From Spirochaetota bacterium (GTDB lineage Bacteria > Spirochaetota > Spirochaetia > CADAEX01): a stretch of 56,311 nt of DNA. The notes under the pieces are model-generated. The model was not told where the DNA came from and did no database searches. It was given only the letters and a program-made list of their open reading frames with translations. The stretch lies in NCBI GenBank assembly GCA_009786125.1, contig WQTU01000134.1:1-56311 (forward strand). Reading direction: 5' to 3'. The translations under genes were made by a program, and so were the position numbers. Shown one piece after another: positions 43,260-51,580 of this stretch (position 1 is its first letter; each line of letters opens with the position of its first letter).

Positions 43260-44650
43260 CTATTCTCCATTCTCCATTGACTGTCAACTAAAACATAGGT
43301 CCCCGCCTGCCTGCCGTTTTTGTTGTAAAAGGTTTCAAACTCATGCCCGAATGCTAAAGCTCCCAATACCACATTTGCACCAATTGTAATACTGGTAAGT
43401 GGATTGCCAATAAATGCTTCATCCTCAATTCTAATTATGTTATTGGGAATTATAACAGATGAGAGTTGATTCTCACGAAATACAAAGCGTTCAATAACAG
43501 AAAGACTGTTAGGAATAATTACTTTGCTGAGCTGATTGTGCGCAAATGCACCAATGCCTATTGACATTACACTTTCGGGAATTATTACGCTGGTAATTTG
43601 ATTAGTTGAAAATGCCCATGCGTTGATAGAGGTAACACTATCGGGAATGTGTATGCTTGTGAGTCGATTTCGCTCAAATGCCCTAAAGCCAATAGTAACA
43701 ACACTATCTGGAATTATCACACTTGTGAGTTGATTAAAGTTAAACCCAGAAAGATAAGTGACACTGTTAGGAATTATCACATTGGTAAGATTATTTTCAA
43801 CAAATGCCCAAGTGCCAATTGAAGTAACACTATTTGGAATTATCACGCTCGTAAGCAGGTTCCTCCTAAACGCATCCTCTCCTATTGAAATTACACCATT
43901 TGGAATTACCACACTTGTAAGTTGATTCCAGAAAAATGTTCCAGCTTCGATGGAAGTAATACTTTCGGAAATTACTACACTGGTAAGTTGATTATCCGCA
44001 AATGCATAATCACCAATGAAAGTTACGGTATTGGGAATAATTACACTTGAAAGAGCATTTTCCATAAATGCACCATTGCCAATGGAAATAATACTATCGG
44101 GGATTAATACCCTATTGAGTCTCCTTAAAAAATTGCCTCGAAGTGCGTCATTTCCTATGCCTGTAACTGACATATTCTGTATTTTGGATGGTATCTGAAT
44201 GTCCTGAGTATTACCCAGATAGTCGTCAATTCTTACTGTGCCATCTATGATGGATATTTCAAAACCTTTTTCTTCATGCCGTAATACATGGCCCCCAAAG
44301 ACCCAGCCAATCTCTTCTCCAATATACACCTGATACCAAAAATTTGTTAAACCGTCAATTGTTATTTTTTCGTTACTTATATCAAGGATGAGTAATTCGG
44401 TATTCTGAGGAAGAATTTTTATTACTCTGCCTGTTAGCCCAGGTTCGGTGCGAAGGTTTAAACCAGACATAGCAGAAACATACAAAGTTTCTCGCAACTG
44501 AGGAATTAATACATCCGACACTTCCACAGGAGCGGGCAGATTGGTTTGTTCATCCGATGCGGCTGATCTCTCATCTCTTTTACAACCAACAAAGAGCATC
44601 AACCCTAAAACTGCTAGAAACAGCATATTTTTGATGGATGTCCTTTTCAT
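43247..44650 (-). CDS. Lipoprotein with SH3 domain and treponemal leucine-rich repeats (BspA-like)
   Basis: 467 aa. The signal peptide ends LFVGC (Cys 23). A bacterial SH3 domain (about 55-125: LNLRTEPGLTGRVIKILP, IGWVFGGHV) is followed by a short beta region. Then come about 11 tandem LRR_5 units of about 22 residues (about 175-425), consensus LTSVIIPxSVTSIGxxAF then a few residues and NQ. A 40-residue C-terminal cap ends the protein. This repeat class occurs in T. pallidum TpLRR, T. denticola LrrA and Tannerella BspA, which bind host or partner-cell proteins. One unit (about 285-305) is two residues short. It is a single-gene unit with a hairpin at its end. Confidence 0.9.
   Translation of the reverse strand: MKRTSIKNMLFLAVLGLMLFVGCKRDERSAASDEQTNLPAPVEVSDVLIPQLRETLYVSAMSGLNLRTEPGLTGRVIKILPQNTELLILDISNEKITIDGLTNFWYQVYIGEEIGWVFGGHVLRHEEKGFEISIIDGTVRIDDYLGNTQDIQIPSKIQNMSVTGIGNDALRGNFLRRLNRVLIPDSIISIGNGAFMENALSSVIIPNTVTFIGDYAFADNQLTSVVISESITSIEAGTFFWNQLTSVVIPNGVISIGEDAFRRNLLTSVIIPNSVTSIGTWAFVENNLTNVIIPNSVTYLSGFNFNQLTSVIIPDSVVTIGFRAFERNRLTSIHIPDSVTSINAWAFSTNQITSVIIPESVMSIGIGAFAHNQLSKVIIPNSLSVIERFVFRENQLSSVIIPNNIIRIEDEAFIGNPLTSITIGANVVLGALAFGHEFETFYNKNGRQAGTYVLVDSQWRMENSPQL
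43376..44126 (-). repeat. Tandem 66-bp LRR-coding repeat array
   Basis: About 11 units of 66 bp, clear at DNA level by recurring text such as GGAATTATCACACTTGTGAGT on the plus strand. Such arrays change copy number easily by recombination or slippage. Confidence 0.8.
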
Positions 44651-44770
44651 AACAGAATAATATACCTTTTTTATTCTATATACAATCTATCTTTTGAGTG
44701 ATTTCAAGTGAATTTTATATTTTCATTCATGATAAATTTTATGATTTTAAGCAATTCCGCCATTTCGCAT

Positions 44771-44800
44771 AACTTTTTTATTTCGGAGTGAAGCGTCAAA
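44771..44800 (-). repeat. Dispersed repeat R2, inverted copy
   Basis: The reverse complement contains GACGCTTCACTCCGAAATAAA, matching the R2 core CTCGCTTCATTCGGAAATAAA. It lies in the 166-nt gap between the LRR gene and murB, 16 nt beyond the murB stop. Nothing else is visible in that gap except AT-rich sequence before the LRR gene. Confidence 0.5.
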
Positions 44801-44816
44801 CAATTAAATACCAAGC

Positions 44817-45725
44817 TCAATCAACATAAATAATTTCGCGCTCAAGCGCAAAGCCATAGGCTTTGTAAACTTTTTCTTCGATTACGCTAACAATTTCCTT
44901 AACATCTTTTGCGCGCGCATTCCCAGAAGCATTTACAATAATATTTGCGTGCATCGGCGACACCATTGCACCGCCAATAGCAAAACCCCTAAGCCCAAGG
45001 CTGTCGATAATCTTCCCTGTGGGCTCCCCAAACTCTCTGTTGTTTTTAAAAACAGAGCCGGCGCATGGAAAGGTATAGTGACCTTTTGCCTCCCGCTCTT
45101 TTTTGAACTCCGCCATTTTTTCTAAAAGATTTGTTTCCCTCTTTTCTTCGAGAACAAACTCCGCACTTATAATAATCCCATCATTTTTCTGAAAAGGCGA
45201 AACCTTATAGTTAAAATCATTCTTGTCTATTTTGTACTCTGCAATTTCCCCTGCCTTATTTATGTAAAACACCTTATTTAATATATCAGAAACAGATTGC
45301 CCGAAACAGCGTGCGTTCATAAAAATGCTTCCGCCTGTAGTTCCAGGCATCCCGAAAAAATACTCAAGCCCCGCAAAAAAGCTTTTGCAAGAGAACTCTG
45401 CCAGATCGCTTATTTTTGCTCCTGCTTCTGCGCAAAGCACATTTTCTTTTATTGACGCTTTGCCAAGCCCTGTAGTGCTAATTATCAGCCCATCAAACCC
45501 ATTGTCGCTAAAAAGAATATTCGCGCCTTCTCCAAGAATAAAAAACGGCACAGCAGCTTTTTTAACTTCCGAAAGTATAATCTCCATCTCCTCTAAAGAC
45601 ACCGGAGCTGCAAAAACCGCTGCATTACCCCCAATTTTAAATGTGCAGTGATTAGAAAGAGGCTCGTCAAATAGTACTTCGCCCTCTATATTAATATTTT
45701 TAAATAATTTGCGTAAACTTTCCAT
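44817..45725 (-). CDS. murB: UDP-N-acetylenolpyruvoylglucosamine reductase MurB
   Basis: Reduces UDP-GlcNAc-enolpyruvate to UDP-MurNAc with NADPH and FAD. 302 aa. FAD-binding motifs: FKIGGNAAVFAAPVS, LGEGANILF and GMPGTTGGSIFMNA. The catalytic Ser lies in CAGSVFKNN, and the C-terminal catalytic Glu/His region is in VSPMHANIIVN. It is the type II (MurB of about 300 aa) form. It is monocistronic. Upstream, AAACTT-GAT-AAGTTT (45744-45758) is an inverted repeat close to the start. Confidence 0.96.
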   Translation of the reverse strand: MESLRKLFKNINIEGEVLFDEPLSNHCTFKIGGNAAVFAAPVSLEEMEIILSEVKKAAVPFFILGEGANILFSDNGFDGLIISTTGLGKASIKENVLCAEAGAKISDLAEFSCKSFFAGLEYFFGMPGTTGGSIFMNARCFGQSVSDILNKVFYINKAGEIAEYKIDKNDFNYKVSPFQKNDGIIISAEFVLEEKRETNLLEKMAEFKKEREAKGHYTFPCAGSVFKNNREFGEPTGKIIDSLGLRGFAIGGAMVSPMHANIIVNASGNARAKDVKEIVSVIEEKVYKAYGFALEREIIYVD

Positions 45726-45873
45726 AAATATAATGATACTGATAAACTTGATAAGTTTCTATAGCAACCAAAGGATAATTCGAATTAGAAATTGCCATTA
45801 TAAAAAGCGAGCTATCCTCACAAAAAACTTGACAATAATTATTTTAAGACAGAAACTAAATACAGTGAAAACT

Positions 45874-46014
45874 AATGGGCGCTGTTTCAATGCAAGGCTG
45901 GTGTATGAGGGGTATGCTCATGCGTATTTGCGTTTCCCGTTTCAGTTCATGGAAGAGTTCCAGGCATTGGAGCAGGAGGCACGGGGTAAGCGCCGTGGGC
46001 TTTGGGCGCGATGA
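45874..46014 (+). pseudogene. C-terminal remnant of a staphylococcal-nuclease (thermonuclease) gene
   Basis: The frame ending at 46014 reads FNARLVYEGYAHAYLRFPF then FQALEQEARGKRRGLW. This closely follows the SNase C-terminal pattern (VNAxLVxxGYAxxYxxxP...FxxLExxARxxxxGLW). The N-terminal two thirds with the catalytic Arg/Asp/Glu are missing: the upstream frame to 45709 is unrelated AT-rich translation. The 386-nt gap 45726-46112 therefore holds a dead gene fragment and repeat R2. Confidence 0.7.
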
Positions 46015-46098
46015 TAATACTTGGCAACGAAATCCTGCTCCCAAAATATTTATCCAGCAAGCGCATCTCCTAAATAAAAGGTATTATATGCAAGCACG

Positions 46099-46129
46099 TC
46101 GCGACTCTCGCTTCATTCGGAAATAAAAA
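46099..46129 (+). repeat. Dispersed repeat R2, best copy, overlapping the end of ecfT
   Basis: TCGCGACTCTCGCTTCATTC then GGAAATAAAAA. It runs across the stop codon of the opposite-strand ecfT gene: the last five residues and the TGA of EcfT are read from R2 sequence. Confidence 0.65.
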
Positions 46130-46940
46130 TAACAAATAGCAAAATAGCCAGGCATACAGAAAAAACAAGCCAGTCGATTTTATTGGTTCGAAACTCTGCG
46201 CGCGTTCTTGTTTCTGAGTAGCATCGTGATTCCATTGCATACACAATTTCGTCGGCGCGACGCAGGGTTCGGCTTAGAAGCGGGAAAGCAATAAAGCTTA
46301 CGCGCTTAAACGGATTTTTTCTTAACCCAACACAACGGGATTTTTGAGCATTCATCATCTCTGTATAAGTGTCAAATATTACAGGTATTAAAACAAAAAC
46401 AAGATTTATTATTGTGGCGACCCGTACTTCCGGGATAAATGGAATAGGGCGCAAAAACCATTCTATAGTGTTTTTAAAAGCCAGTAACGACGTTGTGCCG
46501 GTCATAACAGTGCAGACCATTAGAATAAGAATCAGTCGCCCGGCAAAACGCAGCCCCGCAACTACTCCCTGAACAGAGACACTTTGCAAGATAAACTCGG
46601 GATAACGAAGTGTATCCGGAAGCTTTATCCATGAAATTATTTTTGTTCCAAAAATTTGTTCCGGAATAGGGTCGCCCGGTACATTAAATGCGTTTGATAC
46701 AAGGACAATGATAATAAGCAGAGCAAAAAACCACATATCCCTAAGCAAAGCAAGAATTGGCAGTCTTGCTGCAAAGAGAGCAATCGCAACAATAAATAAT
46801 GGCACAAAATAGTGGCAAGGCTCCGCTGCCAGGCTGGCAGAAAGGCTTAACAAAAGCAAGCACAAAAGCTTAAGCCTGGGGTCCATCCTGTGCAGAATTG
46901 TGTCTTTATGGATATAACGAAAGAAGGTTATCTGAGCCAT
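46113..46940 (-). CDS. ecfT: ECF transporter transmembrane component (EcfT / BioN)
   Basis: 275 aa with about five transmembrane helices. The two cytoplasmic coupling motifs that dock on the ATPase are present in altered form: AQKSRCVG and AMESRCYS (consensus A-R-G, here with Cys in place of Gly). EcfT links the substrate-binding S component to the ATPase. It overlaps ecfA by 13 nt and is the last gene of the biotin cassette. Its C-terminus runs into repeat R2. The Arg-Cys in both motifs is unusual and worth a check. Confidence 0.9.
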   Translation of the reverse strand: MAQITFFRYIHKDTILHRMDPRLKLLCLLLLSLSASLAAEPCHYFVPLFIVAIALFAARLPILALLRDMWFFALLIIIVLVSNAFNVPGDPIPEQIFGTKIISWIKLPDTLRYPEFILQSVSVQGVVAGLRFAGRLILILMVCTVMTGTTSLLAFKNTIEWFLRPIPFIPEVRVATIINLVFVLIPVIFDTYTEMMNAQKSRCVGLRKNPFKRVSFIAFPLLSRTLRRADEIVYAMESRCYSETRTRAEFRTNKIDWLVFSVCLAILLFVIFISE

Positions 46941-47677
46941 GTTGCAGAGCTAATCTCCTCTCCTTCTTTTAAAGGCATTCTTAAACCATATTTTTCGGCG
47001 CGAAAAATCACATCGCCAGGCTTGCCGTCCTCTGCCAGTTTGCCGTTATGAATAATAACCAGTCTATCCGCATGAGCAAGCACTTTTTCCAGCTCATGCG
47101 TTACCAGAATAATCGTATGCCCGGCCCTGTGCAGCTCAACAAGCTGCGTGAGAACCTGCTTTATGCCGGAATAATCTAAAGCAGTAAATGGCTCATCAAA
47201 CATAATTATTTCCGGCTTCATTGCCAAAACTCCGGCAATAGCAAGTTTTCGTTTTTGCCCGCCGGATAAGCTATGAGGGTTTTGGGTAAAAGCATCGAAT
47301 AGTCCCACAGTTTCCAGGGACTCCTTTACTATTTGTGACACTTCTGCATTCGGCAAATTAAGATTCTCCGGACCAAAAGCAACATCTTCAGCCACAGTTT
47401 GCCCGACAATTTGTGCATCGGAATCCTGAAAAATCAAGCCGATTTTTTTTCGCGCAGCAGTAATGTTTTTTGTTATCGATTCTCCATTGATAAAAACTTT
47501 TCCTTTGGTAGGTCTAAGAAGACCGTTCAAATGGCGAATAAAAACTGTTTTTCCCGAACCATTGGCTCCGGCAATAATAACAAATTCGCCTTCTTTTATT
47601 TGCAAACTGATATCTTCGATGCCTACAGTGCCGTCGGGAAAAATATGCGTAAGGTTTTTCGCTTCAAGAAAAGCCAT
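46928..47677 (-). CDS. ecfA: ECF transporter ATPase (EcfA / BioM)
   Basis: 249-aa ABC ATPase: Walker A GANGSGKTVFIRHL (about 37-50), Q-loop IFQDSDAQIVGQTV (typical of the Cbi/Ecf subgroup), signature LSGGQKRKLAIA, Walker B EIIMFDEPFTALD and switch His in ILVTHELE. It begins directly after the bioY stop codon (no gap). A single ATPase gene suggests a homodimer in a dedicated BioMNY-type system. Confidence 0.95.
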   Translation of the reverse strand: MAFLEAKNLTHIFPDGTVGIEDISLQIKEGEFVIIAGANGSGKTVFIRHLNGLLRPTKGKVFINGESITKNITAARKKIGLIFQDSDAQIVGQTVAEDVAFGPENLNLPNAEVSQIVKESLETVGLFDAFTQNPHSLSGGQKRKLAIAGVLAMKPEIIMFDEPFTALDYSGIKQVLTQLVELHRAGHTIILVTHELEKVLAHADRLVIIHNGKLAEDGKPGDVIFRAEKYGLRMPLKEGEEISSATWLR

Positions 47678-48304
47678 TCACTCATCTCCGGTATTCGACT
47701 GCTGCGCAGAAGCGGAAACCATTGCTTGCCTGAATCGCGGAAGAAGCGCACATCCCAAAGCAGCCGCAACAGCTATTTTTATAACTATGCCAATAACAAA
47801 AGGAAAAAACCCAATTGCCGCTGCTGATGCCCAGCTCATATTTAGTAAAAATTTCAACCAGGACACACCTGCCAGATATAATAATATATTGCCAATAATT
47901 AAAGCTACAAGGTAAGAAAAAAAAGATGGCCTAAGTTTGCCGGAAACAAAACCCACCGCTGTTACCAAAAGCAAATAGCCAAACAAGTAACCGCCGGTTG
48001 GCCCAAAGAGAATAGCAAGCCCTGCGGTTCCGCTTGAAAACACAGGCATACCAAGCGCCCCCAGCAGAATGTACAAAGTAACGCTAACCAATCCATATTT
48101 CCATCCCAGGAAAAGCCCTGCTACCATGACAAAGAAATCTGCCAGAGTAATTGGAACCGGGCCTACAGGGATAGGTATGCTTATATACCCGCCGATAATG
48201 ATTAGCGCAATAAATAGAGCGCAATAGACTGTAAAACGAAGATTAAAAATAGTGTTATTCGGCATTATAATTTCCGGTAAATCATTAACTTTTACAATAT
48301 TCAA
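47678..48304 (-). CDS. bioY: Biotin transporter substrate-binding component BioY
   Basis: 208-aa, six-helix S component. Family motifs: ISIPIPVGPVPITLADFFVMVAGLFLG and the GPTGGYLFGYL loop, with ILLGALGMPVFSSG. BioY captures biotin with high affinity, and with EcfA/EcfT moves it by ATP hydrolysis. No biotin synthesis gene is nearby, so the organism may depend on uptake. Its start overlaps the flavodoxin gene by 20 nt; an ATG at residue 14 (MPNN) is a possible alternative start. Confidence 0.96.
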   Translation of the reverse strand: MNIVKVNDLPEIIMPNNTIFNLRFTVYCALFIALIIIGGYISIPIPVGPVPITLADFFVMVAGLFLGWKYGLVSVTLYILLGALGMPVFSSGTAGLAILFGPTGGYLFGYLLLVTAVGFVSGKLRPSFFSYLVALIIGNILLYLAGVSWLKFLLNMSWASAAAIGFFPFVIGIVIKIAVAAALGCALLPRFRQAMVSASAQQSNTGDE

Positions 48305-48824
48305 TGATTTCTTTTATACTGTTTTTATCCATAAAATCTATTGTTTCTCCATAAGTTTCCAATAGAAATTTATCATCATCATCCATCTTCTCGCCTTTTT
48401 TTTCTGTTACTTTTTTCATCATCCACATCATCATTTTGTGTTTCGCATTTAACTTCTTATAGTCTATGGCGCCTCTTAGATTAAATATCTTAATGTTTTC
48501 CAGTATATTTTTTGGAATAAGTTTTTCAAACAGCTTGTATACATTATTTACGTTTTCGGCTTTATTAAAATCAGCAAGACCGCAGGTAAAGATAGCCAGT
48601 TTTTTATCTTTTAGTTTTTCATAATTATCTGTAAAGAGATTTGTGCCTTTAATTTTTCCGGCATACAATCCATTGCCTAATATTATTATATCATAATTAC
48701 CGGGGTCTTTTTGCTTTGAATTATCAACATCGCAAATCTCTCCATTTAATTCTTCCGCAATCCATTCTGCATACTTTTTTGTAGAACCATATACAGAATG
48801 ATATACAATCAATATTTTGTTCAT
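48285..48824 (-). CDS. Flavodoxin-domain protein
   Basis: 179 aa from ATG 48824 (MNKILIVYHSVYGSTKKYAE), with GGGGAAGAG just upstream; the TTG at 48848 was rejected. The phosphate-binding loop of FMN is YHSVYGSTKKYAE. LGNGLYAGKIKG (about 55) and FTCGLADF (about 85) form the isoalloxazine site. This resembles the flavodoxin_5/HemG-like group, which have a 20-residue insert and include menaquinone-dependent protoporphyrinogen oxidases. No haem genes are near, so a general electron carrier is as likely. Confidence 0.82.
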   Translation of the reverse strand: MNKILIVYHSVYGSTKKYAEWIAEELNGEICDVDNSKQKDPGNYDIIILGNGLYAGKIKGTNLFTDNYEKLKDKKLAIFTCGLADFNKAENVNNVYKLFEKLIPKNILENIKIFNLRGAIDYKKLNAKHKMMMWMMKKVTEKKGEKMDDDDKFLLETYGETIDFMDKNSIKEIIEYCKS

Positions 48825-48896
48825 GACTCTTCCCCTCGCAAAATACAATAATCAACTAGCATCAAAAAGCGCATAACGCATAATGACAAAATATCT

Positions 48897-49478
48897 TCAG
48901 AAAAATATTCTCCAGCCTGTTTGAATTATTATTCCGCTTACCGGATAGCCCAGATTAACTCTTTGCCCAATATATCCGATTTCGACATATATTCCTCCTA
49001 AACTTTTCGAGAAAATTTCGACGCCGCCACCAAATCCGCCTGTAATTACGTATGGAGCTTCAAAAAAATTTTTTGTTTGATTTCCATAGATTCCAACACC
49101 GCTTTCGAGGTATGTATATATTCGTAATGGAATATCTGTATTCCGCCCCAAGATTAGCTTATTTGATATTGTGAGAACAGTATAATCTTCGCCTCTGACT
49201 GTCATTCCTCCGCCGCGAAGCATTAAGTTGTTTCGCAAGTACAAAATATTCCTATGCAAAGTAATGCCAAAATCAAGATGCCCGCCCAGTAATTTCGGAT
49301 TATTTGTCCATGTAACACCGGCTCCCATAACAAATCTTGCATCTTTTGGCTCCATCGCATTAGGGTTAGTATTTTCGGCAACCCTGGTAACCCCAGCAAC
49401 TTCTATAATCTCAGCATCTTTTGCGAACAAATTAAAGCAAAAAATAATAAAGAACAACAAAAAGATAAATTTACGCAT
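48897..49478 (-). CDS. Secreted beta-barrel-like protein, unknown
   Basis: 193 aa. The signal peptide (1-19) ends NLFAK. The mature part is a series of amphipathic Gly-rich strands (ARFVMGAGVTWTNN, HLDFGITLHRNILYL, LMLRGGGMTVRG, YTYLESGVGIYG, YVITGGFGGGVEIFS, GIYVEIGYIGQRV) ending in WRIFF. The terminal Phe and strand pattern suggest an 8-stranded outer-membrane barrel. It lies 19 nt after tsaD and 72 nt before the flavodoxin gene. Confidence 0.65.
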   Translation of the reverse strand: MRKFIFLLFFIIFCFNLFAKDAEIIEVAGVTRVAENTNPNAMEPKDARFVMGAGVTWTNNPKLLGGHLDFGITLHRNILYLRNNLMLRGGGMTVRGEDYTVLTISNKLILGRNTDIPLRIYTYLESGVGIYGNQTKNFFEAPYVITGGFGGGVEIFSKSLGGIYVEIGYIGQRVNLGYPVSGIIIQTGWRIFF

Positions 49479-49497
49479 TTCATCTACTCCTGTTTAA

Positions 49498-50520
49498 TCA
49501 CGGATAAGCTTTTCTAAACATCGGAATTCTTGAGTGAGCAGTAGTTTCAAACCCTGACTTTACATTGTTTTTTAGATAGTGATAACCAAGCCCTGCAATC
49601 ATGGCGCCGTTATCCCCGCAAAGTTTCAAAGAAGGATTGTAAACCGTTACTCCCTTTTGTTCGCTAATATCCGTAATGGATTTTCTTAAATATGAGTTTG
49701 CAGCAACGCCGCCGCCAGTAACAACAGTTTTTAGCCCGGTATTATCTATAGCCAGCAAAAGCCGCTTCGTAAGCATATCAATTGCAGTTTTTTGAAAAGC
49801 AGCAGAAATATTTTCATTTGATTTTTCATATCCTGCGTTATGAAACTGGTCAAGCTGGTTAATAACAGCGGTCTTTAAACCAGAATACGAAATATCATAC
49901 TGGTGGTCTCCCTTATGCAAAGAAGGGTGAGGGAACGAAAAAGCATTAGGATCGCCCAGCTTCGAAAGCTTGTCTATTACAACCCCGCCAGGATACCCAA
50001 GATTATAAAATTTAGCAACTTTGTCAAAAGCTTCGCCAACAGCATCATCTATTGTTGTGCCAAGAACCTGCATCTCCTCATAGCCTTTAATAATAGCCAG
50101 AATCGTGTGCCCGCCCGAAACAAGCAGCCCAATGTAAGGATACTCAATATCATTTTCAAGATGCGCAGCATATATATGACCAAACATGTGGTCAATCGCA
50201 ACAAAAGGTTTTCCCGAAGCAAACGCAAGCCCTTTTGCAAAAGAGAGCCCTGTTAAAAGCGAACCCGAAAGCCCGGGGCGGTTCGTTACCGCAATCCCAA
50301 AAATATCATCCAGAGAAACACCCGCATCTGCAAGCGCTTTTTTCGCAACGCCATTTATCCATTCCACATGAGTGCGGGACGCTAGTTCAGGCACAACGCC
50401 CATGTAAGGTTTGTGAATCTCTATCTGTGTAGCAGTAACCATAGAAAGTAAATGCCTGCCGTCTCTTACCACAGCAGCCGAACATTCGTCACAAGAAGTT
50501 TCAATTCCCAGTACCAGCAA
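49498..50520 (-). CDS. tsaD: tRNA N6-threonylcarbamoyladenosine synthase subunit TsaD
   Basis: Makes t6A37 in ANN-decoding tRNAs with TsaB, TsaC and TsaE. 340 aa, typical. The start is LVLGIETSCDECSAAVV. The iron/zinc ligands are in HMFGHIYAAHLE (HxxxH). ASGK and GLLVSGGHT form the nucleotide site, with DDAVGEAFDKVAK and VTGGGVAANSYLR completing it. It overlaps the deacetylase gene by 20 nt. Confidence 0.97.
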   Translation of the reverse strand: MLVLGIETSCDECSAAVVRDGRHLLSMVTATQIEIHKPYMGVVPELASRTHVEWINGVAKKALADAGVSLDDIFGIAVTNRPGLSGSLLTGLSFAKGLAFASGKPFVAIDHMFGHIYAAHLENDIEYPYIGLLVSGGHTILAIIKGYEEMQVLGTTIDDAVGEAFDKVAKFYNLGYPGGVVIDKLSKLGDPNAFSFPHPSLHKGDHQYDISYSGLKTAVINQLDQFHNAGYEKSNENISAAFQKTAIDMLTKRLLLAIDNTGLKTVVTGGGVAANSYLRKSITDISEQKGVTVYNPSLKLCGDNGAMIAGLGYHYLKNNVKSGFETTAHSRIPMFRKAYP

Positions 50521-51571
50521 AATACCCCTCTCCTATAGGAAAACTACCTATGTCTCTTAGTATAAAACCCTCTTCAATGAGGTTTGGATATATCTGCGTC
50601 ATTATCTTCGCTAACTCAGATGACCAAACATGACCAATCATAACAGCATATCCCCTGTTTCGGGCAATTGTTTTTCCTGTATTTATTGCATTCAATATCG
50701 CTTTTCTCTCGTTGATATGATCAAGAAAAACATCCCGTTGCAAAATAACAAAACCAAGGTCTGCTGCTACCTTTCTACATATTGAATTATGTGTAGTCAG
50801 GCTGTCAAGAAATAAAAGCCCTTTATTATGCAGATATTCCAAAATGATTCTCATAATCCTTTTATCCGCTGTTACAGCAGAGCCCATGTGATTATTCACG
50901 CCTATAACTCCAGGAATAGAATTTATATTGCGCTCCAGGATTCCGATTATCTCCTCTTCTTCCATTCCCAGATTTATCGAATATGGTCCCGGGTCAATGC
51001 CCCTGATAGATTCCATAGGCTGATGCAGTATAACTTTTTTGCCGCTTTTTAGCGCAAGCTCTGCGCTTCGTCTTGAGTTTACAAGCCCCGGAAGAACCGC
51101 AATCGTAAGCGCGCCAGGAAAATCAAGAAATGGCTGCAATTGCTCCATGCTGTGACCTGCGTCGTCAATAATAAAGTAGAGGGTTTTAGTTCTCGCTGGC
51201 CGGGCAGCAATATTCGTGCGATCTTTTTTGGAAGCAGCTATGCTGATGTTTTCTTTGGCTGTTTCCCTTATATCATTATCTTTTGATGAAGCTCCTGCAG
51301 TTTTCTGCATATCTTCGTATCCGAACATTGCTTCTGGCAGAGGCTCATCTTCTCGCAGAGCCATCATCCTGTCTTCCGGAGCTAAATCTGCATTTGCATA
51401 ACTTCCCGCAGATGCGGATGCAGATGGAAGATAAATAAGCAAGCCAATGAAAAAGGCTGTTAAAAATAACAGCCCTAGTGTAAGTAATTTAATTCGTAGA
51501 CGGCGCTTTATCGCGGCGTCCATGCCGCGGCGCCGATCGCGACATGCATGTCGCAGTTCTGTCTCTCTCAA
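50501..51571 (-). CDS. Divergent polysaccharide deacetylase (YibQ-like), membrane-anchored
   Basis: Up to 356 aa. A transmembrane helix (about 28-50) is followed by an Ala/Ser/Glu-rich linker. A deacetylase fold (about 130-350) then carries YFIIDDAGHSMEQL, LTIAVLPG, HQPMES, NNHMGSAVT, FLDSLTTHNS and GHVWSSELA. These are the motif positions of the divergent polysaccharide deacetylase family. The start is unclear: TTG 51571 has only a distant AAGGT, and ATG 51523 lies inside the R1 repeat without a ribosome site. Either way the first codons are R1 sequence. It sits 9 nt after flgJ, before tsaD. Confidence 0.85.
   Translation of the reverse strand: MRETELRHACRDRRRGMDAAIKRRLRIKLLTLGLLFLTAFFIGLLIYLPSASASAGSYANADLAPEDRMMALREDEPLPEAMFGYEDMQKTAGASSKDNDIRETAKENISIAASKKDRTNIAARPARTKTLYFIIDDAGHSMEQLQPFLDFPGALTIAVLPGLVNSRRSAELALKSGKKVILHQPMESIRGIDPGPYSINLGMEEEEIIGILERNINSIPGVIGVNNHMGSAVTADKRIMRIILEYLHNKGLLFLDSLTTHNSICRKVAADLGFVILQRDVFLDHINERKAILNAINTGKTIARNRGYAVMIGHVWSSELAKIMTQIYPNLIEEGFILRDIGSFPIGEGYFAGTGN
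51503..51558 (+). repeat. Two-hairpin repeat R1, copy C, at the deacetylase N-terminus
   Basis: GGCGCTTTATCGCG, then GCGGC-GTCCAT-GCCGC, GGCGCCGAT and the perfect palindrome GCGACATGCATGTCGC. It lines up without gaps with copies A and B. On the minus strand it encodes the Arg-rich start of the deacetylase (RHACRDRRRGMDAAIKRR). Confidence 0.8.
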
Positions 51572-51580
51572 AATAACTTT

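Noticed and set aside
43376-44126. Regular repeats resembling a CRISPR array
   Set aside because: The 66-bp units encode leucine-rich repeats in one open frame, with no spacers and no cas genes nearby. No CRISPR array is seen in the window.
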